A stretch of 10,117 bases of DNA from Cephalothrix simula (GCA_035591015.1 JAXIUW010235174.1:1-10117); one strand, 5' to 3'. Numbered from the stretch's first letter, positions 1 to 6,101 are shown. Numbers and translations: made by a program. Notes: generated by a model not told the origin, from the sequence alone.

Positions 1-478
1 CACTTCCCCATTTCCGGGAGGAGGGAAAGCTCACTCGAATCTATCCGAGAGAGGGAATGGAATACAACCATTAAGTTCGAACTAAAATGACGTTATAATC
101 GAAACTCACAAAATCACCAGTGGCCACTCGTAATTTCAGAGCATTTAGGCAAAAGCACCGGGATATTGCGGGGATATCCCCGTGCTAATGGATTGGAGCA
201 AAGGCACGAGAATATCAACGTGCTAATGGGTTTTGACCAAACGCTCCGTGATATCGCAGGGATATCTACGCGCTAATGGGGTTAGAGCAAACTCACCGGG
301 ATATCCCCGTGCTAATCGGATCGGAGCAAACGCACGGGGATATCGCGCAGTTATTTCCGTGATATCCCAAAGTCACCAGTGGCGCATGGGAATAAAAGTG
401 GGCGAAGCAAACGCACGGGATATCCCCGTGGTAGCAAACGCACGGGGATATTGCGGTGAGCTCGATTTTGTCCATGCC
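1..478 (+). mobile_element. Partial foldback-type element, right-hand arm (same family as 6112-6919)
   Basis: The stretch from CATTAAGTTCGAACTAAAAT (70-89) through AAATCACCAGTGGCCACTCG (110-129) and the GATATC-rich units to GAGCTC...TTGTCCATG (458-476) reappears reverse-complemented at 6114-6284 and in part in direct orientation at 6755-6915. The shared end word, GGCATGGACAA when read inwards, marks the element's outer end near 478. The other half would lie before base 1, so no target-site duplication can be tested here. The frame open at 233-481 translates the repeat units into a monotonous ANARGY/PRANG pattern and is not taken as a gene. It has no transposase, so it would be a non-autonomous element. 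The superfamily is unknown. Confidence 0.65.
151..475 (+). repeat. Degenerate tandem array inside the element arm
   Basis: About seven units begin with AAA(A)GC/AAACGCAC and carry GGGATATC, CCGTGCTAATGG and GGAGC. They start near 151, 200, 239, 289, 328, 409 and 435. Lengths vary (about 49, 39, 50, 39, 81, 26 and 41 bases) because the inner GATATC block is sometimes doubled (for example 160-182) and sometimes lost. The fifth unit is interrupted by a block containing CACCAGTGGCGCATGGG (374-390), which echoes the arm sequence at 110-129. Tandem subrepeats inside terminal inverted repeats are a known feature of Foldback-like elements. This is sequence observation plus analogy, not family assignment. 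Confidence 0.7.
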
Positions 479-595
479 TAAATTTTTGTTAACCGTTGTT
501 CTGTGATATTTCGTGCCGTTCTGACCGTTTTTTACCGTTCACTGTCGATCTGGGCCGTTCTGAATCGATCCAAATATTGAGAATATTTTACAATG
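479..595. repeat. CCGTT-rich degenerate repeat
   Basis: CCGTT recurs in short degenerate units: CCGTTGTTCTGTG (493-505), GCCGTTCTGACCG (513-525), ACCGTTCACTGTCG (533-546) and GCCGTTCTGAATCG (554-567). The repetition is clear but very imperfect. No function can be read from it. Confidence 0.4.
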
Positions 596-631
596 ACGGA
601 ACGGAAAACCGTTATCGGTTTTTTGTTCCGT
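596..631. repeat. Hairpin followed by an A run
   Basis: ACGGAACGGAAAACCG (596-611) pairs with CGGTTTTTTGTTCCGT (616-631) around a TTAT loop: 16 positions with two mismatches. A run of about 11 A follows at 637-647. A hairpin followed by an A-run could be the end of a small inserted element, but no flanking duplication was found. Confidence 0.5.
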
Positions 632-647
632 TCTTCAAAAAAAAAAA

Positions 648-1235
648 TTAGCTACCGATACCATTACGGTTCCACTTTTGGCTCCAAATCCATTAATCAT
701 GGATGAACAAGCAAATCAACATGCATTTTGTAGGAAAGAAATTTTTGTGAAAAGAAAAGGGGTTTAGCATACATGTGACCCCGACACTGCTTATTTCTAA
801 TTCGACATTTGGTAAAAGATGATTTGTTTAAGTATTTACTGAAACATTTGATAAGCATTTACAGGGATCAAAAATACCATAAGAATTTACAGGGTGCAAT
901 TAAACATCAGTTTTAGTAAGGTTTAGTATAGTAAGTATTTACAGATTTCAATCATTCAGCATTGGGCTAGTAGTAGTATCAAAGACCGACGGTAAATATT
1001 TACCGACTGATATGTGTTAAGTTCTTTAAAATATTGTGTCCAGCGCCTTTAGAGGAAATATATGAGTTTTTCGTGAAAAAAGAGGAAATATACGTGTAGG
1101 AGGTCTTGGAGGCTAAAAGAGGAAGATTTCAAAGAAAAATAATGATATTTTTGCCAAATTTTTGGAAATTTTTCCAGTTTTTTGAGCAAAAATTGTTTTT
1201 TTCTTTTTTTACATGGGTGTGTACTTACATTTTAG
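648..1235. other. Non-coding AT-rich stretch with scattered short repeats
   Basis: No convincing gene. The word TAAG(T/C/A)ATTTAC(AGGG) occurs at about 829-840, 852-866, 880-894 and 932-944, at spacings of 23, 28 and 52 bases, like a worn-out satellite of about 26 bp. A 30-bp direct repeat starts with AGAGGAAATATA at 1051 and 1081. The last 100 bases become T-rich and end in a good splice acceptor context (TTACATTTTAG, 1225-1235). Confidence 0.5.
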
Positions 1236-1505
1236 GGCATGAGCACCTCCCTATCCACTCCAGAGGAAAGTCCACCTGACTTTGGTAAAAGCGTTTTTAC
1301 CTCATCAGTGCCTTCATCCGCCTTTGGACGCGGTAGCCTCAGGTTCGAATACGAGCCAGGCATCGGTACAGACCAGATTCAACTTCATCCCTCAGTAGCT
1401 GAATATATAGAGACAAGATGCCTTTGCTTTTCGCTCCAGACAAAGGTGGTCCATCACAGTTTGTGGAAACTGTACATTAAAAGGCGGGAAAGACGATTCC
1501 TGTAA
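1236..1505 (+). CDS. Candidate coding exon, unknown protein (89 codons or fewer)
   Basis: A GC-richer patch follows a long T-rich tract and the acceptor-like TTACATTTTAG (ends 1235). ATG at 1239 opens 88 codons. The N-terminal 60 residues are protein-like and rich in Ser, Pro, Gly and Glu: the start reads MSTSLSTPEESPPDFGKSVF, and later come FGRGSLRFEYEPG and HPSVAEYIET. The stop TAA (1503-1505) lies inside GTAAGC, a possible splice donor at 1502, so the frame could be an internal or first coding exon ending at 1501. After about codon 60 the frame becomes Arg/Cys/Lys-rich and less protein-like, while another phase stays open (see 1411-1614), so a frameshifted pseudogene is equally possible. 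No family was recognised. Confidence 0.3.
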   Translation, partial: GMSTSLSTPEESPPDFGKSVFTSSVPSSAFGRGSLRFEYEPGIGTDQIQLHPSVAEYIETRCLCFSLQTKVVHHSLWKLYIKRRERRFL

Positions 1506-1614
1506 GCTTTTGCTCGGTATTTGTGGTATTCCTTTCCTTGGTCTGGGTAGCGATCCATTCATGATCTCATTTTTCTCTTTTGCGGATAACACTGCATGCA
1601 TCTTTGCTCATTGA
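1411..1614 (+). other. Overlapping open frame of 67 codons in a second phase
   Basis: In the phase one base behind the 1239 frame there is no stop from 1411 to the TGA at 1612-1614. The translation includes RQDAFAFRSRQRWSITVCGN, then a Cys-rich stretch (CGNCTLKGGKDDSCK) and hydrophobic residues (LLLGICGIPFLGLG). The third phase is open from 1564 through a Leu/Glu-rich run (ASLLIDLKLLAEELRRGFDE). Three protein-like pieces in successive phases across one GC-richer patch suggest either several exons or a decayed coding sequence with indels. There is no ATG start, and the family was not recognised. A 69-codon minus-strand frame (1601-1392) also crosses this patch, so strand is not settled. Confidence 0.25.
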
Positions 1615-1659
1615 TCTAAAGCTACTAGCAGAAGAGTTGAGGAGAGGTTTTGATGAAAT

Positions 1660-1800
1660 AGAGGAGAATAGAGGATTTCTCTTTATTAGAGGATTCTTCT
1701 TTTAGAGAATTTTAGAGAATTCCTCTTTTTAGAGGATTTTAGAGGATCCTCTTTTATTAGAGGATTCTTCTTTTTTTAGAATAAAAAAGTGAAAAAGAGG
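1660..1800. repeat. Low-complexity AGAGGATT/TTCTTCTTTT tract
   Basis: AGAGGATT and its variants AGAGAATT and AGAGGATCC alternate with TTCTTCTTTT. The word ATTAGAGGATTCTTCTTTT occurs at 1685 and again at 1756, a 71-base period. Because AGAGGA and TCCTCT both occur, the tract can fold in many ways. It looks like slippage-generated simple sequence. Confidence 0.7.
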
Positions 1801-2452
1801 AACGTTGAACACTATGTAAAAGTTTTACTGGTATGGTACTGAAAAATTTGGTAAGTATTCACAGGATTAACATTAGTTAGCATTCACATTGGCGTCAATT
1901 TAGTGTCGCTATAAAAATATGATTAGACGTATTGTACACCTCAGCATGACTAGCACTGTCATGCTGACGTAGCACATTGGAACAGAAATGGAGATTGTAA
2001 ATGTGTATTAGATATGGAGTTAAAATATGCTGTAACTGCACTTAAGATGCATCAGATTCCTACACATATTTCAATAATAATAAGCCGATTTAGCATGTGT
2101 TTATTATCAATGCTAAACGCCTACCTTACGAGCAGTTAGATCGGTATATTAGAAAAAAACGAGATTGAATCCATAAAAACAATTGAATCCATAAAAACAA
2201 TTATAAAATCAAAGTACAACTATATTTATATTATCCGATATTAAAGGAGAGGTCGTCAAACTTTCACAAATAAGTAAAAAATGAAACCGTATTATGCATT
2301 AAGAAGAGAACAGAAGAAATATTGTCAAAAATTTGATTTATATTGATAAATATTGATACATGGTATTTTTTAAAATACATATGTACCCAGAATAGAAACT
2401 ATTTATATGACTCCTATATTAGTTGTATGTAAAATTTGAATGTTGTTTTACT
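1801..2452. other. Non-coding AT-rich stretch with small hairpins
   Basis: No gene. It holds further copies of the TAAGTATTCACAGG word (about 1850-1864) and its relative TTAGCATTCACATTGG (1876-1891). A perfect hairpin TCAGCATGA/TCATGCTGA has a 9-base loop (1941-1967). A smaller one is TTAGCAT/ATGCTAA (2090-2116). Confidence 0.5.
2164..2199. repeat. 18-bp perfect tandem duplication
   Basis: ATTGAATCCATAAAAACA occurs twice head to tail at 2164-2181 and 2182-2199 with no mismatch, followed by ATT, the start of a third unit. This is a simple local duplication. Confidence 0.85.
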
Positions 2453-2562
2453 GCATAAGTGGCCGGAAAAATTGAAAACCAGCTTATGATTCCCAAAAAT
2501 GTACCCCTCACCGATTTTCTCGGAAACTATAGAATTTACCCCAATAAATTATACATGGATGT

Positions 2563-2689
2563 ATAGGTAGGTTTCATTTTTCAAAATAACGCCCTATGAC
2601 GTCATACCGCCATTTTTATAACGTCATCAGCCCCAAAAGTGACGATATGATGTCAGAGGGCGTTATTTTGAAAAATGAAACCTATCTAT
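2563..2689. repeat. Long hairpin, 32-bp arms
   Basis: Arms 2563-2594 and 2658-2689 differ at one position (a G/A near the outer end). The 63-base loop contains its own palindrome TATGACGTCATA (2595-2606) plus ACGTCAT (2621-2627) and ATGATGTCAG (2648-2657), so the pairing can extend further inward imperfectly. The near-identity of the arms suggests recent origin or gene conversion between them. Confidence 0.85.
2597..2616. promoter_or_regulatory. CRE palindrome next to a YY1-like site
   Basis: TGACGTCA (2597-2604) is the full CREB/ATF palindrome. Two bases on, CCGCCATTTT (2607-2616) is the reverse complement of the YY1-type word AAAATGGCGG. These are motif matches only. They sit in the loop of the 2563-2689 hairpin inside a repeat element, so they may be passengers. 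Confidence 0.35.
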
Positions 2690-2769
2690 CTTAGGTAGAA
2701 ATGGTTCGCTGATTTAAATTAATCGGCTTTAGGCTAGGCTGTACTCAGGAGGCTTAATTCAGTTTTTCG

Positions 2770-2796
2770 CCGCTAGGGGGCGCCACTATGACGTCA
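2770..2796 (+). promoter_or_regulatory. CTCF core motif match next to a CRE palindrome
   Basis: CCGCTAGGGGGCGCC (2770-2784) fits every position of the bilaterian CTCF core consensus as I know it (CC-R-S-Y-AG-R-K-GGC-R). Five bases later TGACGTCA (2789-2796) is a full CRE palindrome. The surroundings are AT-rich, so a GC-rich 15-mer like this stands out. It lies within the inverted-repeat element, between the inner hairpin and the right arm. Binding is inferred from the motif only. Confidence 0.45.
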
Positions 2797-2966
2797 TATA
2801 AGATGTTAATACCCACATTATTTACCTGCAAGTCATTACATATCCGTCCATGTATAATTCATAGTTTCCGGGAAAATCTGTTGTGGTACATTTTTTTGGA
2901 ATCCTAAACTGTTTTCAATTTTTCCGGCAAAATGCGCCCCTCGTACAATAACTGCTTCGTATTTCA

Positions 2967-3388
2967 CTCAAAAAAGCGTGCAATAACGATTTTATTCACC
3001 GTTTTATCAATTTTATCCAAGAAATTCACTAAATATCACATCATTTATAACACAACCGGTGAATAACATTTATTATTAACCAATATGAATATTTATGACA
3101 ATATTTTCATGATATCGGTCGAAAATTTGTAATATTAGTTAATAAAAAAGTAATTCAACGTTTCTAAGTGCAATACGAGCAGTCATTTCACCTCGGCGAT
3201 GCACGGCTTGGTAAATAGCTGCTCACAATTGCACTCATAAAGCGTCGAATAACTGTATAATATCTACCAAAAATTATCAAATGGGAACCTGTTTTACTCT
3301 TTTCCACACTTTTTTGTACATTATTCAGCATTATTGTCAGATTATTGGTTAATTTTTATTAAGTAGTTTCGATTCCCTGTTTTTTGAG
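2967..3388. mobile_element. Second inverted-repeat element, degenerate
   Basis: The core is AGTGCAATACGAGCAG (3167-3182) against CTGCTCACAATTGCACT (3219-3235). The inverted homology continues outward: TAATTCAACG with CGTCGAATAA, and ATTAACCAAT (about 3076-3085) with ATTGGTTAAT (3345-3354). It may reach CTCAAAAAA (2967-2975) and TTTTTTGAG (3380-3388). It is heavily indel-marked, so older than its neighbour. No coding capacity and no flanking duplication identified. The borders are tentative. Confidence 0.4.
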
Positions 3389-3591
3389 GAGGCATGACAT
3401 CAAGGATCATCAAGGTAACAAATAATATTGTAAATGGGATAATATAGAACGCCAAACGTGCAAAAAATATTATTTACATTCATGAAGAAAGATAAATGTT
3501 TTATCAAGGAAAATAAATCATTAAGAATTAAATTTTTTCAAAAAAAAGTTTTTCTATGATCTTACAAAATCTTTTCACCATCTAGCAATAA
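3389..3591. other. Non-coding AT-rich spacer
   Basis: Mostly A/T-rich. Nothing is recognisable apart from a pyrimidine-rich run ending in ATCTAG (about 3570-3585) that could act as a splice acceptor. A stop at 3589-3591 in the following frame argues against its use for that frame. Confidence 0.4.
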
Positions 3592-3840
3592 CTGAATCAT
3601 CTACTACATGTACCAGGGACGTTAACATTAGCCCTGCGCTTTGACAAAGATGTTCATTTCATCGGATCAACTAAGGTATCTGGCAAAATAGTCCCCGGCG
3701 GAATTATACAATTTCAAAAAATGAGTGATGCCGATGTTGGAGGTGCCGATGCTGGAGATGCCGATGCTGGCGGTACCGCCAATGATTCCGATCCTACTGA
3801 TTGCCTTGGGCAATGTCGTCTCTATGGCAACCGCGCGTAA
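3592..3840 (+). CDS. Candidate coding exon, unknown acidic protein
   Basis: Open for 82 codons from just after TAA (3589-3591) to TAA at 3838-3840, in a patch clearly richer in GC than its surroundings. An acceptor-like CTACATGTACCAG ends at 3616 and could begin the exon at 3617, giving TLTLALRFDKDVHFIGSTKV at the start. The first ATG is at 3721, with A at -3, and gives a 39-residue peptide starting MSDADVGGADAGDADAGG. The minus strand is open across the same bases for about 55 codons without an ATG, so coding strand is uncertain. If the ATG is a true start, the RFX, YY1 and E-box motifs are downstream rather than upstream, which would fit a minus-strand gene better. The family was not recognised. 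Confidence 0.25.
   Translation: MNHLLHVPGTLTLALRFDKDVHFIGSTKVSGKIVPGGIIQFQKMSDADVGGADAGDADAGGTANDSDPTDCLGQCRLYGNRA
3727..3771 (+). repeat. 15-bp minisatellite, three units
   Basis: GATGCCGATGTTGGA, GGTGCCGATGCTGGA and GATGCCGATGCTGGC run head to tail with one or two differences per unit. The length is a multiple of three. On the plus strand the units read DADVG-GADAG-DADAG; on the minus strand they give an Ile/Gly/Ser/Thr repeat. Confidence 0.85.
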
Positions 3841-3943
3841 TAATACAAATTAAAACTGCCGGACTACTTCGCCAGATACTTTAGATGAGACATGTCATCC
3901 AAAATTGACTATCAAAATGGCTGCCGTTTGACGATCACGTGAC
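3818..3943. promoter_or_regulatory. Promoter-like motif cluster: RFX X-box, YY1-like, E-box
   Basis: GTCTCTATGGCAAC (3818-3831) matches every position of the RFX X-box consensus (RYYNYY-AT-RRNRAC) used upstream of ciliary genes. CAAAATGGCTGCC (3913-3925) resembles the YY1 site near many animal start sites. CACGTG (3936-3941), in the context TCACGTGAC, is a bHLH E-box of the USF/MITF type. The three lie within 126 bases in a GC-richer patch. Each match alone is weak; together they suggest a promoter, in either direction. No TATA box or initiator was located. Confidence 0.4.
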
Positions 3944-4448
3944 ATCTGGTCAAAGCTCAGTGCTGCCGCTAGTGTTAACTTCCTTATGAGCAGATTCCTA
4001 GATTCCTAGATGGGCATAAAAACTTTAGGAAGATAAAAAAATAAATCAGATGAGGAAATTAATTCTTAAATTGATTTTCCCAAATGAAACATTAATCTCG
4101 ACTTTATTTTATACATAGATAGGATTTTTTGGCGTATGGAGTTCGATGCGATAACATAACATATAACAATTTTTGAAAAACATTCTAATTGACAAAACAA
4201 TTGTTAATCATGGACACAACGTTATCAGATATCCGATTAACATCCGATTCTGCCATTAATATATAATTGTTGGCAATTCAACACTCGCCGGATACTTGCA
4301 TGCAGGTTTGGAAGAGAAGAACTTTGATTTAATTAACTAAATGTATTACCGGTACGCGTTGAAAGACAAAACTCTAAATATCACATACATGTAATAAGAA
4401 ATGGTAACTCGTACGTGCCCGCCAGAAAATGGAAGCCTTAAAAACTAA
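3944..4448. other. Non-coding AT-rich stretch
   Basis: No gene and no strong repeat. AGATTCCT is repeated in tandem (about 3992-4010), and the word ATAACATA...ATATAACAATTTTTGAAAAACA (about 4151-4183, interrupted) loosely resembles 5988-6023. Confidence 0.4.
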
Positions 4449-4464
4449 TGCACTGTATAGTGCA
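4449..4464. repeat. Small hairpin TGCACT/AGTGCA
   Basis: TGCACT GTAT AGTGCA, six perfect pairs with a four-base loop. It is followed at once by the sequence shared in inverted form with 5855-5902. Confidence 0.5.
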
Positions 4465-4485
4465 TAATTAAAGTCACCGCCGGGG

Positions 4486-4551
4486 GCGGGGTGGGGATAT
4501 GGATAGCGGAGGTCGTTAACCCACGTTGTCCATCCGATATCCCCACCCCGC
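4486..4551. repeat. GC-rich inverted repeat
   Basis: GCGGGGTGGGGATAT (4486-4500) pairs perfectly with ATATCCCCACCCCGC (4537-4551). With one bulged G, GGAT (4501-4504) also pairs with ATCC (4532-4535), giving about 19 pairs and a loop under 30 bases. Further degenerate copies of the GGTGGGGAT word follow: TACCCCACC (about 4582-4590) and GGGGTGGGGAT (4606-4616), themselves able to pair. In an AT-rich window this cluster is compositionally striking. It could be a small element end; no gene is near. Confidence 0.8.
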
Positions 4552-4873
4552 AGGGGAATTGAAAGCGGTAAAATACGCCATACCCCACCTCTATATGCCC
4601 ATAGGGGGTGGGGATTTCGTACCCAAATGTTGTTTATGTGACATTGTCAAATATTAAAACTGTTTTCTGTTTTAGGTGATAAACTCTACTCATAATAGGT
4701 ATAGAGGATCCCACCATGGCAAAACTGCAGGAGACTAAAGTTCAAAATTAACAGCCATTATTCCCGTATGGCGGGGACATCTAAAAAAACGGTAAAACGA
4801 CGTTAGCCCGCTATGGCAGGCATTTTTTAGGACAAAATAGTCCGGTATTCCCCACATAACACTAGCATGCAAT

Positions 4874-4902
4874 TCATGCGTATCATTGTATGATACGCAT
4901 GA
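4874..4902. repeat. Perfect 13-bp stem with 3-base loop
   Basis: TCATGCGTATCAT (4874-4886), loop TGT, ATGATACGCATGA (4890-4902). All 13 pairs are perfect. Just upstream, GGAC/GTCC (4830-4843) forms a minor hairpin. Such a clean short palindrome could be a structured RNA element, a mobile-element end or a replication-slippage product. Nothing in the context decides. Confidence 0.85.
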
Positions 4903-5222
4903 CCGCAAATGCGATGTGATTCTGTTCAAAGCTCAACTCAATTAATTTTTTTTTGAGGTTTCACAAGTTTCTAGGAAGAATATTTTAAAATATGAACATG
5001 TCAAAATGTAAATTAACTATTAAAGACGATTTTTAATGACTTACCATTATCGAATTTTGGTTCCATAATGTTCAATTCGGGGGTTTAAAATGACCATTCC
5101 ACCGGGTTTTTTTTAAAACTTGGCCCCGCCATATTTGAATCCACAATAGAATTTTCCGGCAAAAAGCGCAACACGATATTGATAGCGGTTGGAGGAATGA
5201 TACATTATGGAAAAATAACGTA
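4903..5222. other. Non-coding stretch with a solitary element end
   Basis: No gene. AATTTTCCGGCAAAAAGCGC (5150-5169) matches the right end of the 2453-2940 element (ATTTTTCCGGCAAAATGCGC, 2917-2936) at nearly all positions. It is probably a solitary or decayed copy of that terminus; I could not find its partner arm. Confidence 0.45.
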
Positions 5223-5706
5223 ATTTATACAATTTTTATGGTATAGTCTATGCTTCTTATTTTGCACCAAAGACCTTATTTGAAACTCGATTGAAACTGT
5301 GAAAGACGTCTTTCATTCTAAGGAGGTTCCCTTACCTCTTAGAGATGGACCATGTCACCGCCATATTGTTAGCGATAGAAATGAAAAAATTCGTCAAAAT
5401 TCTTTTTCATGAAATAAACCCCCAAAAAATAATAATCAAGTTTAGGTAAGTGATTTATACAGTAATGGCCATATGTTTTGAGACACCGTCTATGCTTCTT
5501 ATTTTGCACCAAAGACCTTATTTGAAACTCGATTGAAACTGTGAAAGACGTCTTTCATTCTAAGGAGGGTCCCTTACCTCTTAGAGATGGATAGGATATA
5601 TCGACCATGTCACCGCCATATTGTTAGCGATAGAAATGAAAACATTCGTCAAAATTCTTTTTCATGAAATAAACCCCCAAAAAATAATAATCAAGTTTAG
5701 GTAAGT
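5223..5706 (+). repeat. Recent tandem duplication, two copies of about 206 bp
   Basis: The core copies are 5246-5451 and 5488-5706. They differ by two substitutions (AGGTTCCC/AGGGTCCC and GAAAAAATTCG/GAAAACATTCG) and by a 13-base insertion (TAGGATATATCGA) in the second copy after GAGATGGA. The shared word ATTTATAC before each copy suggests the unit starts somewhat earlier with an indel. The near-identity indicates a young duplication. Both copies end in AGGTAAGT (5444-5451 and 5699-5706), an exact match to the splice-donor consensus, but no phase is open through the unit, so an exon duplication is not supported for coding sequence. Confidence 0.9.
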
Positions 5707-6101
5707 ATATCTATTTGTTAATTATTAGTGTAAAAAATTATAGTAACAGTTTTAAGGTCCAAATAAACGCAGAAATGGGTAAAAAAAACTGCATATAGTT
5801 GTTTATGTTCCGGGGGCAAATTTAAGTCAGGTACGCTGACTAACATAAAACCACCCCGCCACCACCCCCATGCGGTGACCTTAACTGAATAGTGCATAAC
5901 CAAACTCATGTAATAAGACAAAGAGTACGAAATAACATACAATAGTATGAGAAACAGAAACCATTTTTATACATCAGCAACTCGGGATAACATATAATCA
6001 TATAATATTTTGAGAAACATAAACCATCACAAATTGTGGTCTCGATTTTTGAAACAAAATTATCGAGTTTGTGTTAAAAACATTGAAAATTCTTGATCAC
6101 C
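5707..6101. other. Non-coding stretch; inverted relative of 4459-4498
   Basis: No gene. ACCACCCCGCCACCACCCCCATGCGGTGACC (in two parts, about 5850-5880) plus AGTGCATAAC read in reverse complement resembles the AGTGCATAATTAAAGTCACCGCC... stretch at 4459-4498, so the two are dispersed inverted copies of one small repeat. GTCAG/CTGAC (5826-5840) is a minor hairpin. Confidence 0.45.

Larger units (their letters stand above)
2453..2940. mobile_element. Inverted-repeat (MITE-like) element with a nested hairpin
   Basis: GCCGGAAAAATTGAAAAC (2462-2479) is matched perfectly by its reverse complement at 2911-2928. The homology continues inward with indels through the TTCC(A)AAAAATGTACC, GATTTTC(T/C)CGGAAACTAT and TTATACATGGA words to about 2560 on the left and 2846 on the right. 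Inside, 2563-2594 and 2658-2689 form a second inverted repeat matching at 31 of 32 positions, with ATAACGCCC at its inner end. Outer ends appear to be GCAT...GCCGG. No clean target-site duplication was seen, so the borders are approximate. No coding capacity. The same terminal word, in mutated form, lies at 5150-5169. Confidence 0.65.

Noticed and set aside
151-475. Repeat-spacer look reminiscent of CRISPR
   Set aside because: Units are contiguous and degenerate, lengths vary from 26 to 81 bases, there are no unique spacers of constant size, and the DNA is eukaryotic in character.
233-481. Open frame of 82 codons within the GATATC array
   Set aside because: The translation is a by-product of the tandem units. 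The opposite strand is also open, and it contains no motif.
1342-1351. GGTTCGAATA, a tRNA B-box-like word
   Set aside because: The trailing CC of the B box is missing, and no A box, acceptor stem or anticodon arm fits around it.
4481-4496. Possible G-quadruplex
   Set aside because: Only three runs of three or more G are adjacent, and the C-rich partner makes hairpin formation more likely.
4735-4929. Minus-strand 64-codon frame
   Set aside because: It crosses the perfect 13-bp hairpin, has no motif, and its composition is that of the surrounding non-coding DNA.
5718-5942. Minus-strand 74-codon frame
   Set aside because: No motif, and it runs through the C-rich dispersed repeat (5850-5880). 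Tyr/Val/Phe-rich composition as expected from AT-rich DNA.
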